From NCBI GenBank assembly GCA_036268075.1, contig DATAUV010000052.1, forward strand, positions 1-64,000: 64,000 bases of DNA, given 5' to 3'. The first letter of the stretch is position 1; the number at the start of each line of letters is the position of its first letter. The DNA is from DATARH01 sp036268075. Lineage in GTDB: Bacteria; Pseudomonadota; Alphaproteobacteria; ATCC43930; CGMCC-115725. This document shows, one piece after another, positions 15,663-22,412 of this stretch. The notes under the pieces were generated by a model that saw only the letters and a program-made list of their open reading frames with translations, had not been told where the DNA came from and did no database searches. Made by a program: the position numbers and the translations under genes.

Positions 15663-17372
15663 ATGGCGACCTCGCTGTCGCGCGGTGCCTATGCCGCGAT
15701 GTTCGGGCCGACGACCGGGGATCGCCTCAGGCTCGCCGATACCGAGCTCGTGATCGAGATCGAGAGCGACCGCACGATCTATGGCGAGGAGGTCAAGTTC
15801 GGCGGCGGCAAGGTGATCCGCGACGGGATGGGGCAGAGCCAGGCGACGCGCGCCGACGGCGCCGTCGACACGGTCATCACCAACGCCGTCATCATCGATC
15901 ATTGGGGGATCGTCAAAGCCGATATCGGCATCCGCGACGGCCGCATCCACGCGATCGGCAAAGCCGGCAATCCGGACGTGCAGCCCGGCGTCGACATCAT
16001 CGTCGGCCCCGGCACCGAAGCGATCGCGGGTGAAGGAAAAATCATCACGGCGGGCGGGATCGACAGCCACATCCACCTGATCTGCCCGCAGCTTTGCGAA
16101 GAGGCGCTGTATAGCGGCGTCACGACGATGCTCGGCGGCGGCACCGGGCCGGCGGCGGGCACCTCGGCGACGACCTGCACGCCCGGGCCGTGGCACCTCG
16201 CGCGGATCATCCAGGCGGCCGAGGGGCTGCCGGTCAATCTCGGGTTTTTCGGCAAGGGCAATGCGTCCGACCCGCGCGCGCTCGTCGAGATGGTCGAGGC
16301 CGGCGCCTGTGGGCTGAAGCTGCACGAGGATTGGGGCACGACCCCGGCGGCGATCGATTGCTGCCTCTCGGTCGCCGAGCAGTACGACATCGCCGTCGCG
16401 ATCCACACCGACACGCTCAACGAAAGCGGGTTTGTCGAGGACACGATCGCGGCGTTCAAGGGCCGCAACATCCACGCCTTCCACACCGAGGGCGCCGGCG
16501 GCGGGCACGCGCCCGACATCATCAAATTGTGCGGGCTCGGGAACGTCTTGCCATCCTCGACGAACCCGACGCGGCCCTACACGGTCAACACCATCGACGA
16601 GCATCTCGACATGCTGATGGTGTGCCACCACCTCGACCCGCGCATCCCCGAGGATGTCGCGTTCGCCGAAAGCCGCATCCGGCGCGAGACCATCGCGGCC
16701 GAGGACATCCTGCACGATCTCGGCGCGTTCTCGATGATGTCGTCGGACAGTCAGGCGATGGGGCGGGTCGGCGAGGTCATCATCCGCACTTGGCAGACCG
16801 CCGACAAGATGAAGCGCCAGCGCGGCGCCTTACCCGGCGACAGTGAGCGGAACGATAATTTTCGGGTCAGGCGCTACATCGCCAAATACACGATCAACCC
16901 GGCGCTGACCCACGGTCTGGCCGAGCATGTCGGCTCGGTCGAGGCGGGAAAGCTCGCCGATCTGGTGATCTGGTCGCCGCCGTTTTTCGGGGTAAAGCCG
17001 GATCTGGTGCTGAAATCGGGGACGATCGCGGCGGCGCTGATGGGCGACCCCAACGCCTCGATCCCGACGCCTCAGCCGGTGCATTACCGGCCGATGTTCG
17101 GCGCCTTCGGCAAGGCGCTGCAGGCGTCGTCGGTGACGTTCCTGCCGACCGCCGCGATCGAGCGTGGGCTGCCGGCTGAGCTCGGGATCGGACGCGTGGT
17201 GCTGCCCGCCCGCAACATCCGTGCGGTCGACAAGAGCCGCATGGTGCATAACGACGCGACGCCGGTCGTCGAGGTCGATCCCGAGACCTACGAGGTCCGG
17301 GCGGACGGCGTTCATCTCACCTGCGAGCCGGCGACGGTCTTGCCGATGGCGCAGCGGTATTTTCTGTACTGA
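15663..17372 (+). CDS. ureC: urease subunit alpha (catalytic)
   Basis: 569-residue catalytic subunit. Nickel ligands are in place: His136 and His138 (GGIDSHIHLICPQ), Lys219 to be carbamylated (GACGLKLHEDWG), His248 (IHTDTL), His274 (FHTEGAGGGH) and Asp362 (SSDSQAMGR). The flap Cys321-His322 (MVCHHLDP) is also present, so an active enzyme is expected. The start at 15663 (MATSLSRGAYAAMFGPTTGD) matches the family; the frame is open 114 bases further upstream through the repeat, but that part is repeat-derived. The GAGAGGGA upstream of the ATG belongs to the repeat. Confidence 0.98.
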   Translation: MATSLSRGAYAAMFGPTTGDRLRLADTELVIEIESDRTIYGEEVKFGGGKVIRDGMGQSQATRADGAVDTVITNAVIIDHWGIVKADIGIRDGRIHAIGKAGNPDVQPGVDIIVGPGTEAIAGEGKIITAGGIDSHIHLICPQLCEEALYSGVTTMLGGGTGPAAGTSATTCTPGPWHLARIIQAAEGLPVNLGFFGKGNASDPRALVEMVEAGACGLKLHEDWGTTPAAIDCCLSVAEQYDIAVAIHTDTLNESGFVEDTIAAFKGRNIHAFHTEGAGGGHAPDIIKLCGLGNVLPSSTNPTRPYTVNTIDEHLDMLMVCHHLDPRIPEDVAFAESRIRRETIAAEDILHDLGAFSMMSSDSQAMGRVGEVIIRTWQTADKMKRQRGALPGDSERNDNFRVRRYIAKYTINPALTHGLAEHVGSVEAGKLADLVIWSPPFFGVKPDLVLKSGTIAAALMGDPNASIPTPQPVHYRPMFGAFGKALQASSVTFLPTAAIERGLPAELGIGRVVLPARNIRAVDKSRMVHNDATPVVEVDPETYEVRADGVHLTCEPATVLPMAQRYFLY

Positions 17373-17381
17373 ACGAAGCAC

Positions 17382-17539
17382 CGTAGGATGGGTAGAGCGC
17401 AGCGAAACCCATCAAGCAAAAGGTTCACCACGCAGACACGGAGAGCACGAAGGAACAGAAGCCCTTTTTTCTCCGTGTCCTTCGTGTCTCCGTGGTGAAA
17501 GCGGATCGATGGGTTTCGCTGCGCTCTATCCATCCTACG
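17382..17539. repeat. nested palindromic repeats between ureC and ureE (family A outside, family E inside)
   Basis: Outer arms 17382-17413 and 17508-17539 are family A (CGTAGGATGGG to CCCATCCTACG). Between them, 17424-17454 and 17471-17499 form a different inverted repeat (TTCACCACG, AGACACGGA and their complements), of the kind dispersed in many proteobacterial genomes. One element therefore seems to have inserted into the loop of another. The right end of the outer arm forms GAGG with the following bases, eight bases before the ureE ATG. Confidence 0.85.
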
Positions 17540-17550
17540 AGGTTGTTTAT

Positions 17551-18018
17551 ATGCGTCGAGCAGTTACGGTTCATCGGAGCGGGCATTGGCCGGAGGACGA
17601 GACGGCGGACATCGTCACGCTGGCGTTTCTCGACCGGCACCGGCGGCGGATTCGCCTGGTGGCCGATAGCGGTGCGCCGTTTTTGCTCGATCTGGGGCGG
17701 GCGCATCGGCTCAGCGACGGGGACGGGCTGGAGCTCGACGAGGGCGGGTATGTCTGGGTGCGCGCGGCGGCCGAGCGGGTGATCGAAATCGCCGCCGAGA
17801 CGCCGACCGACCTTCTCCGCATCGCCTGGCATATCGGCAACCGGCATCTGCCGGTGCAGGCGCTGGAGGGACGGCTGCGCATCCGCGACGACCATGTCAT
17901 CGCGACGATGGTCGAGGGGCTGGGCGGCTCGATCTCGCGGCTGGAGGCGCCGTTCGATCCCGAGCTCGGCGCGTATGCCGGCGACGCCCCGGGCCAGCAC
18001 CATGACCACGACCACTAG
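17551..18018 (+). CDS. ureE: urease accessory protein UreE (nickel metallochaperone)
   Basis: 155 residues. UreE donates nickel to the UreG/UreF/UreD complex. The N-terminal domain (ADIVTLAFLDRHRRRI) is followed by the metal-binding domain with IAWHIGNRHLPVQ, which holds the conserved interface histidine, and a short histidine-rich tail QHHDHDH (last seven residues) for extra nickel binding. The ATG at 17551 is directly downstream of the nested repeat, whose junction supplies GAGG. It overlaps ureF by 17 bases. Confidence 0.95.
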   Translation: MRRAVTVHRSGHWPEDETADIVTLAFLDRHRRRIRLVADSGAPFLLDLGRAHRLSDGDGLELDEGGYVWVRAAAERVIEIAAETPTDLLRIAWHIGNRHLPVQALEGRLRIRDDHVIATMVEGLGGSISRLEAPFDPELGAYAGDAPGQHHDHDH

Positions 18019-18805
18019 CGCCGGCCTCTATCGCCTCTTCGCCTGGCTGTCGCCGGCTTTCCCCATCGGCGCCTTCAGCTATTCGCACGGGCTGGAGGCC
18101 GAGGTCGAAGCCGGCAGGGTGCATGACCGTGCGACGCTCGAACGCTGGATCACGACGATGCTCCGTCACGGCGGCGGAAGGCTCGACGCCGATCTCTTGC
18201 GCGATGCTTATCGCGGGGAGGGGTCGCGCGAGCGGGGGCTGGCGTACCGGGCGACGGCGGAATTGGTCCTGGAGTCGTCGGCGCAGGGGGACGCGTTTAC
18301 GGCGACGGTGCGGGCGGCCTGGACGGCTGGCCCTCACCCGCCGATCCCCGGCGCCGCCGCGCTCGCCACCCTCTCCCGCAATGCGGGCGAGGGGAAAAGT
18401 ATTGGACCGCGGGCGTCCCGCCCGCATGTCCTCGCCCGCATTGCGGGAGAGGGTGGCGAGCGCGGCGAGACGGGTGAGGGCGCCGAGCGGAGCGAGGCGA
18501 ATGCCGGTACGTGCCATGCGGTGGCGGTGGGCGAAGCGGCGGCTGATGTGGAGGCTGCGCTCGAAGACACGCTGACGCTCTACCTCCAATCCTTCGCATC
18601 GAGCCTGATGTCCGCGGGGTTGCGCCTCGGCGTGATCGGGCAGACCGACGGGCAGCGCATCCTCGCCGCGCTCGAACCCGTCATCGCCGAGGCTGTCGCC
18701 GCCTGCATCGTGCGCGATCTGGAGGATTTCGGCGCCGCTAGCTTTGCGGGCGACATCGCCTCGATGGCGCATGAAACCCAGTACACGAGGCTGTTCCGCT
18801 CATGA
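18002..18805 (+). CDS. ureF: urease accessory protein UreF with in-frame repeat insertion
   Basis: 267 residues; UreF is usually about 220-240. The family N-terminus YRLFAWLSPAFPIGAFSYSHG and the C-terminal part (TLYLQSFASSLMSAGLRLG, GQTDGQRILAALEPV, ETQYTRLF) are intact. Between the helix ending TVRAAW (residue 107) and the helix starting CHAVAVGEAA (residue 171) lie about 60 residues with no UreF character, encoded by the family D palindrome at 18331-18480 with a family B palindrome nested in it. The insertion has no stop and keeps the frame. UreF is the GTPase-activating partner in nickel delivery; a loop between helices could tolerate the insert. It overlaps ureE by 17 bases and ureG by 4. 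Confidence 0.95.
   Translation: MTTTTSAGLYRLFAWLSPAFPIGAFSYSHGLEAEVEAGRVHDRATLERWITTMLRHGGGRLDADLLRDAYRGEGSRERGLAYRATAELVLESSAQGDAFTATVRAAWTAGPHPPIPGAAALATLSRNAGEGKSIGPRASRPHVLARIAGEGGERGETGEGAERSEANAGTCHAVAVGEAAADVEAALEDTLTLYLQSFASSLMSAGLRLGVIGQTDGQRILAALEPVIAEAVAACIVRDLEDFGAASFAGDIASMAHETQYTRLFRS
18331..18480. repeat. family D palindrome inside ureF, with nested family B palindrome
   Basis: Left arm 18331-18392 and right arm about 18430-18480 pair over long stretches (CCTCTCCCGCAATGCGGGCG with CGCCCGCATTGCGGGAGAGG, plus outer CCCTCACCCG with CGGGTGAGGG). The loop contains a second palindrome, GCGGGCGTCCCGCCCGC, at about 18409-18425. The element is translated as UreF residues about 110-160; flanking bases to about 18504 also resemble the ureA-ureB copy. 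Confidence 0.9.
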
Positions 18806-19422
18806 CCCCGGATTCCGCTGGCAAGGACCCGCTGCGCATCGGCATCGGCGGGCCGGTCGGCTCGGGGAAGACCGCGCTGATGGACCGGCTGTGCAAGGCG
18901 ATGCGCGACCGCTTCGAGATCGCCGCGATCACCAATGACATCTATACCCGCGAGGACGCAGAGTTCCTGACCCGGAGCGGCGCCTTGCCGCCGGAGCGGA
19001 TCAAAGGGGTCGAGACCGGCGGCTGCCCGCACACCGCGATCCGCGAGGACGCGTCGATCAACCTCGCCGCCGTCGCGGAGATGCAGCGCCTGTTCCCGCG
19101 GCTCGACGTGGTGCTGATCGAATCGGGCGGCGACAACCTCGCCGCGACGTTTTCGCCGGAGCTCGCCGATTTGACGATCTACGTCATCGACGTTGCCGCC
19201 GGGGACAAGATCCCGCGCAAGGGCGGACCCGGCATCACCCGCTCGGACCTCCTCGTCATCAACAAGGTCGACCTCGCGCCGCTGGTCGGCGCCAGCCTCG
19301 ACGTGATGGACCGCGACGCCCGGAAGATGCGCGGCGAGCGGCCGTTTGTGTTCACCAATTTGAAGGCCGGCGACGGGGTCGACCGGATCGTCGACTTCGT
19401 CGTCGCGCAGGGCGGGTTGTGA
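18802..19422 (+). CDS. ureG: urease accessory protein UreG (GTPase)
   Basis: 206-residue SIMIBI-class GTPase that powers nickel insertion. P-loop GGPVGSGKTAL (residues about 13-23), the metal-binding Cys-Pro-His motif in ETGGCPHTAIREDASIN, switch ESGGDNLAATFSPEL and the guanine-specificity motif NKVDLAP are all present. It overlaps ureF by ATGA and the following GNAT gene by GTGA, so the end of the operon is tightly packed, in contrast to the repeat-filled 5' part. Confidence 0.97.
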   Translation: MTPDSAGKDPLRIGIGGPVGSGKTALMDRLCKAMRDRFEIAAITNDIYTREDAEFLTRSGALPPERIKGVETGGCPHTAIREDASINLAAVAEMQRLFPRLDVVLIESGGDNLAATFSPELADLTIYVIDVAAGDKIPRKGGPGITRSDLLVINKVDLAPLVGASLDVMDRDARKMRGERPFVFTNLKAGDGVDRIVDFVVAQGGL

Positions 19423-19865
19423 GCATCGATATCCGTCCGCTGCGGGAGGAGGATCACGATGTCGCCGCGCATATCTGGGACGCCGGGCGTCGCTCGACGG
19501 GGCTCGTGATCCCGGGATCGGCGACCGAGGCGCAGTTGCGCGAGCGCATCCCGCGCGAAATGGCGATCGGCTGGGACGCCCATCTCGCCTGGCGCGGGGA
19601 CGAAGCGGTCGGGTTTCTGGCGCTCAAGATCAAGCTGCAATGCCTCGACCAGGTCTTCCTGCTGCCCGAGGCGCAAGGGCAGGGAATCGGCCGGGCGCTG
19701 TTCGAATTCGCCTGCGCCCGGATGCCTGAGGGGTTCTGGCTGCGGGCCGCCGCCGACGATAAGCGGGCCTGCGGGTTTTACGAGCATCTCGGCTGCCGGC
19801 CCGGCGAGCGGGCGCGCCATCCGACGCTTGGCTACGAGACGGTGGTGTATCGCTGGACTCCATAA
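19419..19865 (+). CDS. GNAT family N-acetyltransferase
   Basis: 148-residue GNAT protein. The acetyl-CoA pyrophosphate loop Q/R-x-x-G-x-G/A is visible in LLPEAQGQGIGRALFEFA, followed by the helix and FYEHLGCRPGERARHPTLG at the C-terminus. The GTG start overlaps the ureG stop by 4 bases, so it is co-translated with the urease operon. A urease-linked role is unproven; the substrate is unknown. Confidence 0.85.
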   Translation: MSIDIRPLREEDHDVAAHIWDAGRRSTGLVIPGSATEAQLRERIPREMAIGWDAHLAWRGDEAVGFLALKIKLQCLDQVFLLPEAQGQGIGRALFEFACARMPEGFWLRAAADDKRACGFYEHLGCRPGERARHPTLGYETVVYRWTP

Positions 19866-19913
19866 CGCATTGGGACGCCCGCGGTCCAAATTTGTCCCAG
19901 CCCACGTCCTCGC

Positions 19914-19944
19914 AAAAAAACGCCCCCGGTTTCCCGAGGGCGCC
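19914..19944 (-). terminator. rho-independent terminator of hsp20
   Basis: On the minus strand GGCGCCCTCGGGAAACCGGG begins a GC-rich stem with a GAAA tetraloop, followed directly by seven T residues. It lies 23 bases after the hsp20 stop codon. Confidence 0.85.
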
Positions 19945-19966
19945 TTTCTTCAAGGATGTTCGGCTG

Positions 19967-20431
19967 TTACGCGGCCTTCTGCTCGATCACCTGCGGGCGC
20001 GGGGCCTCGCCGGCGCCGATCTTGATCTGGCGCGGCTTGGCGGCTTCGGGCACCTCGCGGACGAGGTCGACGTGGAGCAGGCCGGTTTCGAGGCTCGCGC
20101 CGCTGACCTTCATGTAGTCCGACAGGGTGAAGCGCCGCTCAAAGGCGCGCCGGGCGATGCCGCGGTGCAGGTAGCGGCCGTCCTCGTCCTTGTCCTGGCC
20201 CTTGCCCGACACGATCAGCGTGCCTTCGTGCACGGTAACGTCGAGCTCGTTTTCGGCAAAACCGGCGACGGCCATCGTCAGGCGATAGGCGTCTTCGCCG
20301 GTCTTTTCGATGTTGTAGGGCGGGTAAGAAACCGCGGTGCCGTCGACCCGCGACGCCGCATCGACCATCCGGGCGAAGCGGTCGAAACCGATCGTCGAGC
20401 GGAACAGCGGAGAGAAGTCAAAGCTGGTCAT
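19967..20431 (-). CDS. small heat shock protein, Hsp20/alpha-crystallin family (IbpA-like)
   Basis: 154-residue sHSP. MTSFDFSPLFRSTIGFDRFA is the typical class A N-terminus, then an alpha-crystallin domain (PPYNIEKTGEDAYRLTMAVA to GLLHVDLVREVPEA), with the YLHRGIARRAFERRF block and a C-terminal I-x-I (QIKIG) anchor. It binds unfolding proteins under heat stress. The start at 20431 was chosen because GGAGG lies eight bases upstream; two in-frame ATGs further upstream fall within or before the Shine-Dalgarno. The 5' leader holds a ROSE-type RNA thermometer and an RpoH-like promoter. Confidence 0.93.
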   Translation of the reverse strand: MTSFDFSPLFRSTIGFDRFARMVDAASRVDGTAVSYPPYNIEKTGEDAYRLTMAVAGFAENELDVTVHEGTLIVSGKGQDKDEDGRYLHRGIARRAFERRFTLSDYMKVSGASLETGLLHVDLVREVPEAAKPRQIKIGAGEAPRPQVIEQKAA

Positions 20432-20433
20432 AA

Positions 20434-20458
20434 CCATATCCTCCATCGAGCAACATGG
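20434..20458 (-). promoter_or_regulatory. ROSE-type RNA thermometer hairpin of hsp20
   Basis: In the minus-strand leader, CCAUGUUGCUC pairs with GAGGAUAUGG around the tetraloop GAUG. Ten base pairs form with one bulged G (base 20451), and the GGAGG Shine-Dalgarno is buried in the stem and loop edge. The UUGCU anti-Shine-Dalgarno and bulged G are the published hallmark of ROSE elements upstream of alphaproteobacterial small heat shock genes: the stem melts on heat and frees the ribosome site. Confidence 0.9.
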
Positions 20459-20530
20459 GAGCGGCACCTGCCACATGGCCCGGTGCCTGTTCACTGCGCG
20501 GCCCCAGCAAGGGCGACCGCACGGGAGTGG

Positions 20531-20558
20531 ATTTAGTTACGGTTGGCGCCGCTTCAAG
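20531..20558 (-). promoter_or_regulatory. RpoH-like heat-shock promoter of hsp20
   Basis: Minus strand: CTTGAA (20558-20553), 15-base spacer, ACTAAAT (20537-20531). The -35 matches the sigma-32 consensus CTTGAA; the -10 is a weaker match to CCTATAT/CCCCATNT-type sequences. A start near 20524 would give a leader of about 90 bases ending in the ROSE hairpin. Confidence 0.6.
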
Positions 20559-20564
20559 AGGGGG

Positions 20565-20592
20565 CTTGAACGGGTTTTATGCGCGCCTAAAT
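20565..20592 (+). promoter_or_regulatory. RpoH-like heat-shock promoter of the divergent 55-codon ORF
   Basis: Plus strand: CTTGAA (20565-20570), 15-base spacer, CCTAAAT (20586-20592). Spacing is identical to the opposing hsp20 promoter, and the two -35 boxes are inverted and six bases apart. Predicted start near 20599 gives a leader of about 40 bases. Confidence 0.6.
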
Positions 20593-20612
20593 CGAATCTC
20601 ACGATCGCGTTG

Positions 20613-20635
20613 CATGTTGCTCAAGGGAGGACGTG
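20613..20635 (+). promoter_or_regulatory. second ROSE-like RNA thermometer hairpin, upstream of the 55-codon ORF
   Basis: CAUGUUGCUC pairs with GAGGACGUG around loop AAGG: nine base pairs with a bulged G at 20619. GGGAGG, the Shine-Dalgarno of the ATG at 20639, is buried. The anti-Shine-Dalgarno strand is identical to that of the hsp20 element on the other strand, including the bulge position. Confidence 0.75.
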
Positions 20636-20638
20636 ACA

Positions 20639-20806
20639 ATGACTTTCGACGACATCCCGCGCCCGGACCCCAAGGACGCGCCGGTCGTTTCCCGCATCGA
20701 GCCGAAGCCGCAAGCCACGCCGGCGCCACGGGAGGCGAAGGCACAGGAAGAGCGCGCCCCAGCCGATGCGGAGCCGCACTTCCCGCGCATCTTTCCGGGG
20801 ATTTAA
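20639..20806 (+). CDS. unrecognised 55-aa proline-rich microprotein, predicted heat-inducible
   Basis: Short ORF starting MTFDDIPRPDPKDAP and ending HFPRIFPGI, eight bases after GGGAGG. It is rich in Pro, Ala, Glu and Lys with no hydrophobic core, so it is probably disordered; the ends (FDDIP and FPRIFPG) carry the only aromatic residues. No family was recognised. Support for a real gene: a ROSE-like hairpin exactly over its ribosome site, an RpoH-like promoter, and a sensible start and stop. It is convergent with rpmE, whose end lies 50 bases away. Confidence 0.6.
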   Translation: MTFDDIPRPDPKDAPVVSRIEPKPQATPAPREAKAQEERAPADAEPHFPRIFPGI

Positions 20807-20855
20807 GGATGCGGGCCGGGGATTTAAGAATGCGGGCGGGGACGCCCGCTGGCCG

Positions 20856-21083
20856 CTAGCTCTTGATGCCGAAGCCGCCGAAGCGCTTGTTGAAGCGGGC
20901 GAGCTGGCCGCCGGTGTCGAGGAGGCGCTGCTGGCCGCCGGTCCAGGCCGGGTGCGATTTCGGGTCGATGTCGAGCCGCAGCGTGTCGCCCGCCTTGCCG
21001 TAGGTCGAGCGCGTCTTGTACGAAGACCCGTCCGTCATCTGGATCGTGATCTCGTGGTAATCGGGGTGGATGTCGGCCTTCAT
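20856..21083 (-). CDS. rpmE: 50S ribosomal protein L31
   Basis: 75 residues: MKADIHPDYHEITIQMTDGSSYKTRST, then DTLRLDIDPKSHPAWTGGQ and FNKRFGGFG are L31 signatures. The zinc-binding cysteines of the classical C+ type are absent, as is common for alphaproteobacterial L31. The ATG is preceded by GGAGAG. It is an isolated gene between the 55-codon ORF (convergent) and a degenerate family A repeat. Confidence 0.96.
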   Translation of the reverse strand: MKADIHPDYHEITIQMTDGSSYKTRSTYGKAGDTLRLDIDPKSHPAWTGGQQRLLDTGGQLARFNKRFGGFGIKS

Positions 21084-21140
21084 TTGACTCTCTCCTGCGG
21101 CGCGCGGTTATACCGACGCTGCGCCGAACTCGCAACAAAT

Positions 21141-21216
21141 GTAGGGCGGGCGAGCGAAGCGTATCCCGCAGTCCTCACACGCGCAGATGGATTGCGCTCA
21201 GCTTATCCACCCTACG
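21141..21216. repeat. degenerate family A repeat upstream of rpmE
   Basis: GTAGGGCGGGCGAGCGAAGC at 21141-21160 and the diverged complement GCTTATCCACCCTAC at about 21201-21215 have the layout of family A with many substitutions. It lies between rpmE and the aminotransferase gene, just after the aminotransferase stop on the minus strand. Confidence 0.6.
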
Positions 21217-21227
21217 GTTCAACGCGG

Positions 21228-22412
21228 CTACGCCTCGTTGACCAGATAATCCGCGGCGGCCTGGGTTCCGCCCTTGCCGTGCGGCACGCCGGCGAGGTCG
21301 AGCGCCATCTCGACCGTCGCGAGCGAGCCGAGGACGGTCGGCTCGTTGAGGTCGCCGAGATGGCCGATGCGGAAAAGCCGGCCCCGCAGAGGGCCGAGCC
21401 CGCCGCCCAGCGACACGTTGAAGCGGTCGAGCGCGATCGCGCGGAGCTTGTCGGCGTCGAAGCCCTCGGGCATCAGCACCGCCGTCACCGTGTCCGACTG
21501 CGCGCCGGGGTCGGTCGAGAAGATCTCCGGCCCGTCATTCTGGCGCCAGGTGCGGACGGCGCGGCGGGTCGCCTCGGCGAGGCGGTGATGGCGCGCGAAG
21601 ACGTTGTCGAGACCTTCTTCCTCAAGCAACTTCAAGGCTTCCTGCAGCCCGTAGAAGAAGTGGACCGGCACGGTGCCGTTCCAGTAGCCCTGTCCGGCGG
21701 CTTGCCCCAAGAGGCGCTGCCAGTCCCAGTAGACCCGCGGCAATTTGGCGAGGGCGCAGGCGGCGATCGCCTTGGCGCTGACCCCGGTAAAGGCCATGCC
21801 GGTCGGCAGCATGAGCCCTTTTTGCGAGCCGACGACGGTGACGTCGACGCCCCACTCGTCCATGCGGAAATCGAACGAGCCGAGGGACGAGATCGTGTCG
21901 ACGCAAAAGAGGGCCGGGTGCCGCGCCGCGTCGATCGCCTGGCGCATCGCCGCGATCGGGTGGGCGACCCCTGTGGAAGTCTCGTTATGGACGGCGAGGA
22001 CGGCCTTGATCTCGTGGCCCTTGTCGTCGCCCAGCCGGGCTTCGAGCTTGGCCGGGTCGACCGGGCGGCGCCAATCGTTCTCCAGCGTCTCGACCTTGAG
22101 CCCGAACGCCTCGGCGCGAAGGCCCCAATTCATCGAAAAATAGCCGGTCTCGGTGACCAGCACCCGGTCGCCGGGCGAGAACAGGTTGACGAGCGCGGCC
22201 TCCCAGGCGCCGTGCCCGGTGGCGGCATAGCCAAGGATCGGCTGAGTGGTCTTGAAGACGCCCTGGAGGCCGGCGAAGCACTCGTCCGAGATCGCCTTGA
22301 ACTCGGCGCTGTTGAAATCCATCGTGGCCCGGTTCATCGCCCGCAGGATGCGGTCTGGGATGTTCGTCGGCCCCGGGTTCATAAAGAAATGCCGGCCGCT
22401 CGTATTCGCCAT
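21228..22412 (-). CDS. serine/alanine-glyoxylate aminotransferase (class V, PLP)
   Basis: 394-residue class V PLP-dependent aminotransferase transferring an amino group from serine or alanine to glyoxylate. The PLP lysine is Lys198 in VVGSQKGLMLPTG. FMNPGPTNIPDRILRAM at the N-terminus, GYAATGHGAWEAALVN (cofactor phosphate loop) and HNETSTGV are typical of SgaA/AGXT. In methylotrophs and photorespiring bacteria it feeds the serine cycle or glyoxylate removal; no serine-cycle gene is nearby. The start at 22412 (MANTSGRHF) is where family similarity begins. Confidence 0.92.
   Translation of the reverse strand: MANTSGRHFFMNPGPTNIPDRILRAMNRATMDFNSAEFKAISDECFAGLQGVFKTTQPILGYAATGHGAWEAALVNLFSPGDRVLVTETGYFSMNWGLRAEAFGLKVETLENDWRRPVDPAKLEARLGDDKGHEIKAVLAVHNETSTGVAHPIAAMRQAIDAARHPALFCVDTISSLGSFDFRMDEWGVDVTVVGSQKGLMLPTGMAFTGVSAKAIAACALAKLPRVYWDWQRLLGQAAGQGYWNGTVPVHFFYGLQEALKLLEEEGLDNVFARHHRLAEATRRAVRTWRQNDGPEIFSTDPGAQSDTVTAVLMPEGFDADKLRAIALDRFNVSLGGGLGPLRGRLFRIGHLGDLNEPTVLGSLATVEMALDLAGVPHGKGGTQAAADYLVNEA

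Noticed and set aside
17382..17539. Repeat pairs considered as insertion-sequence ends
   Set aside because: No transposase frame lies between the arms, and the same arms occur at other loci with short loops, so they are small palindromic elements and not IS termini.
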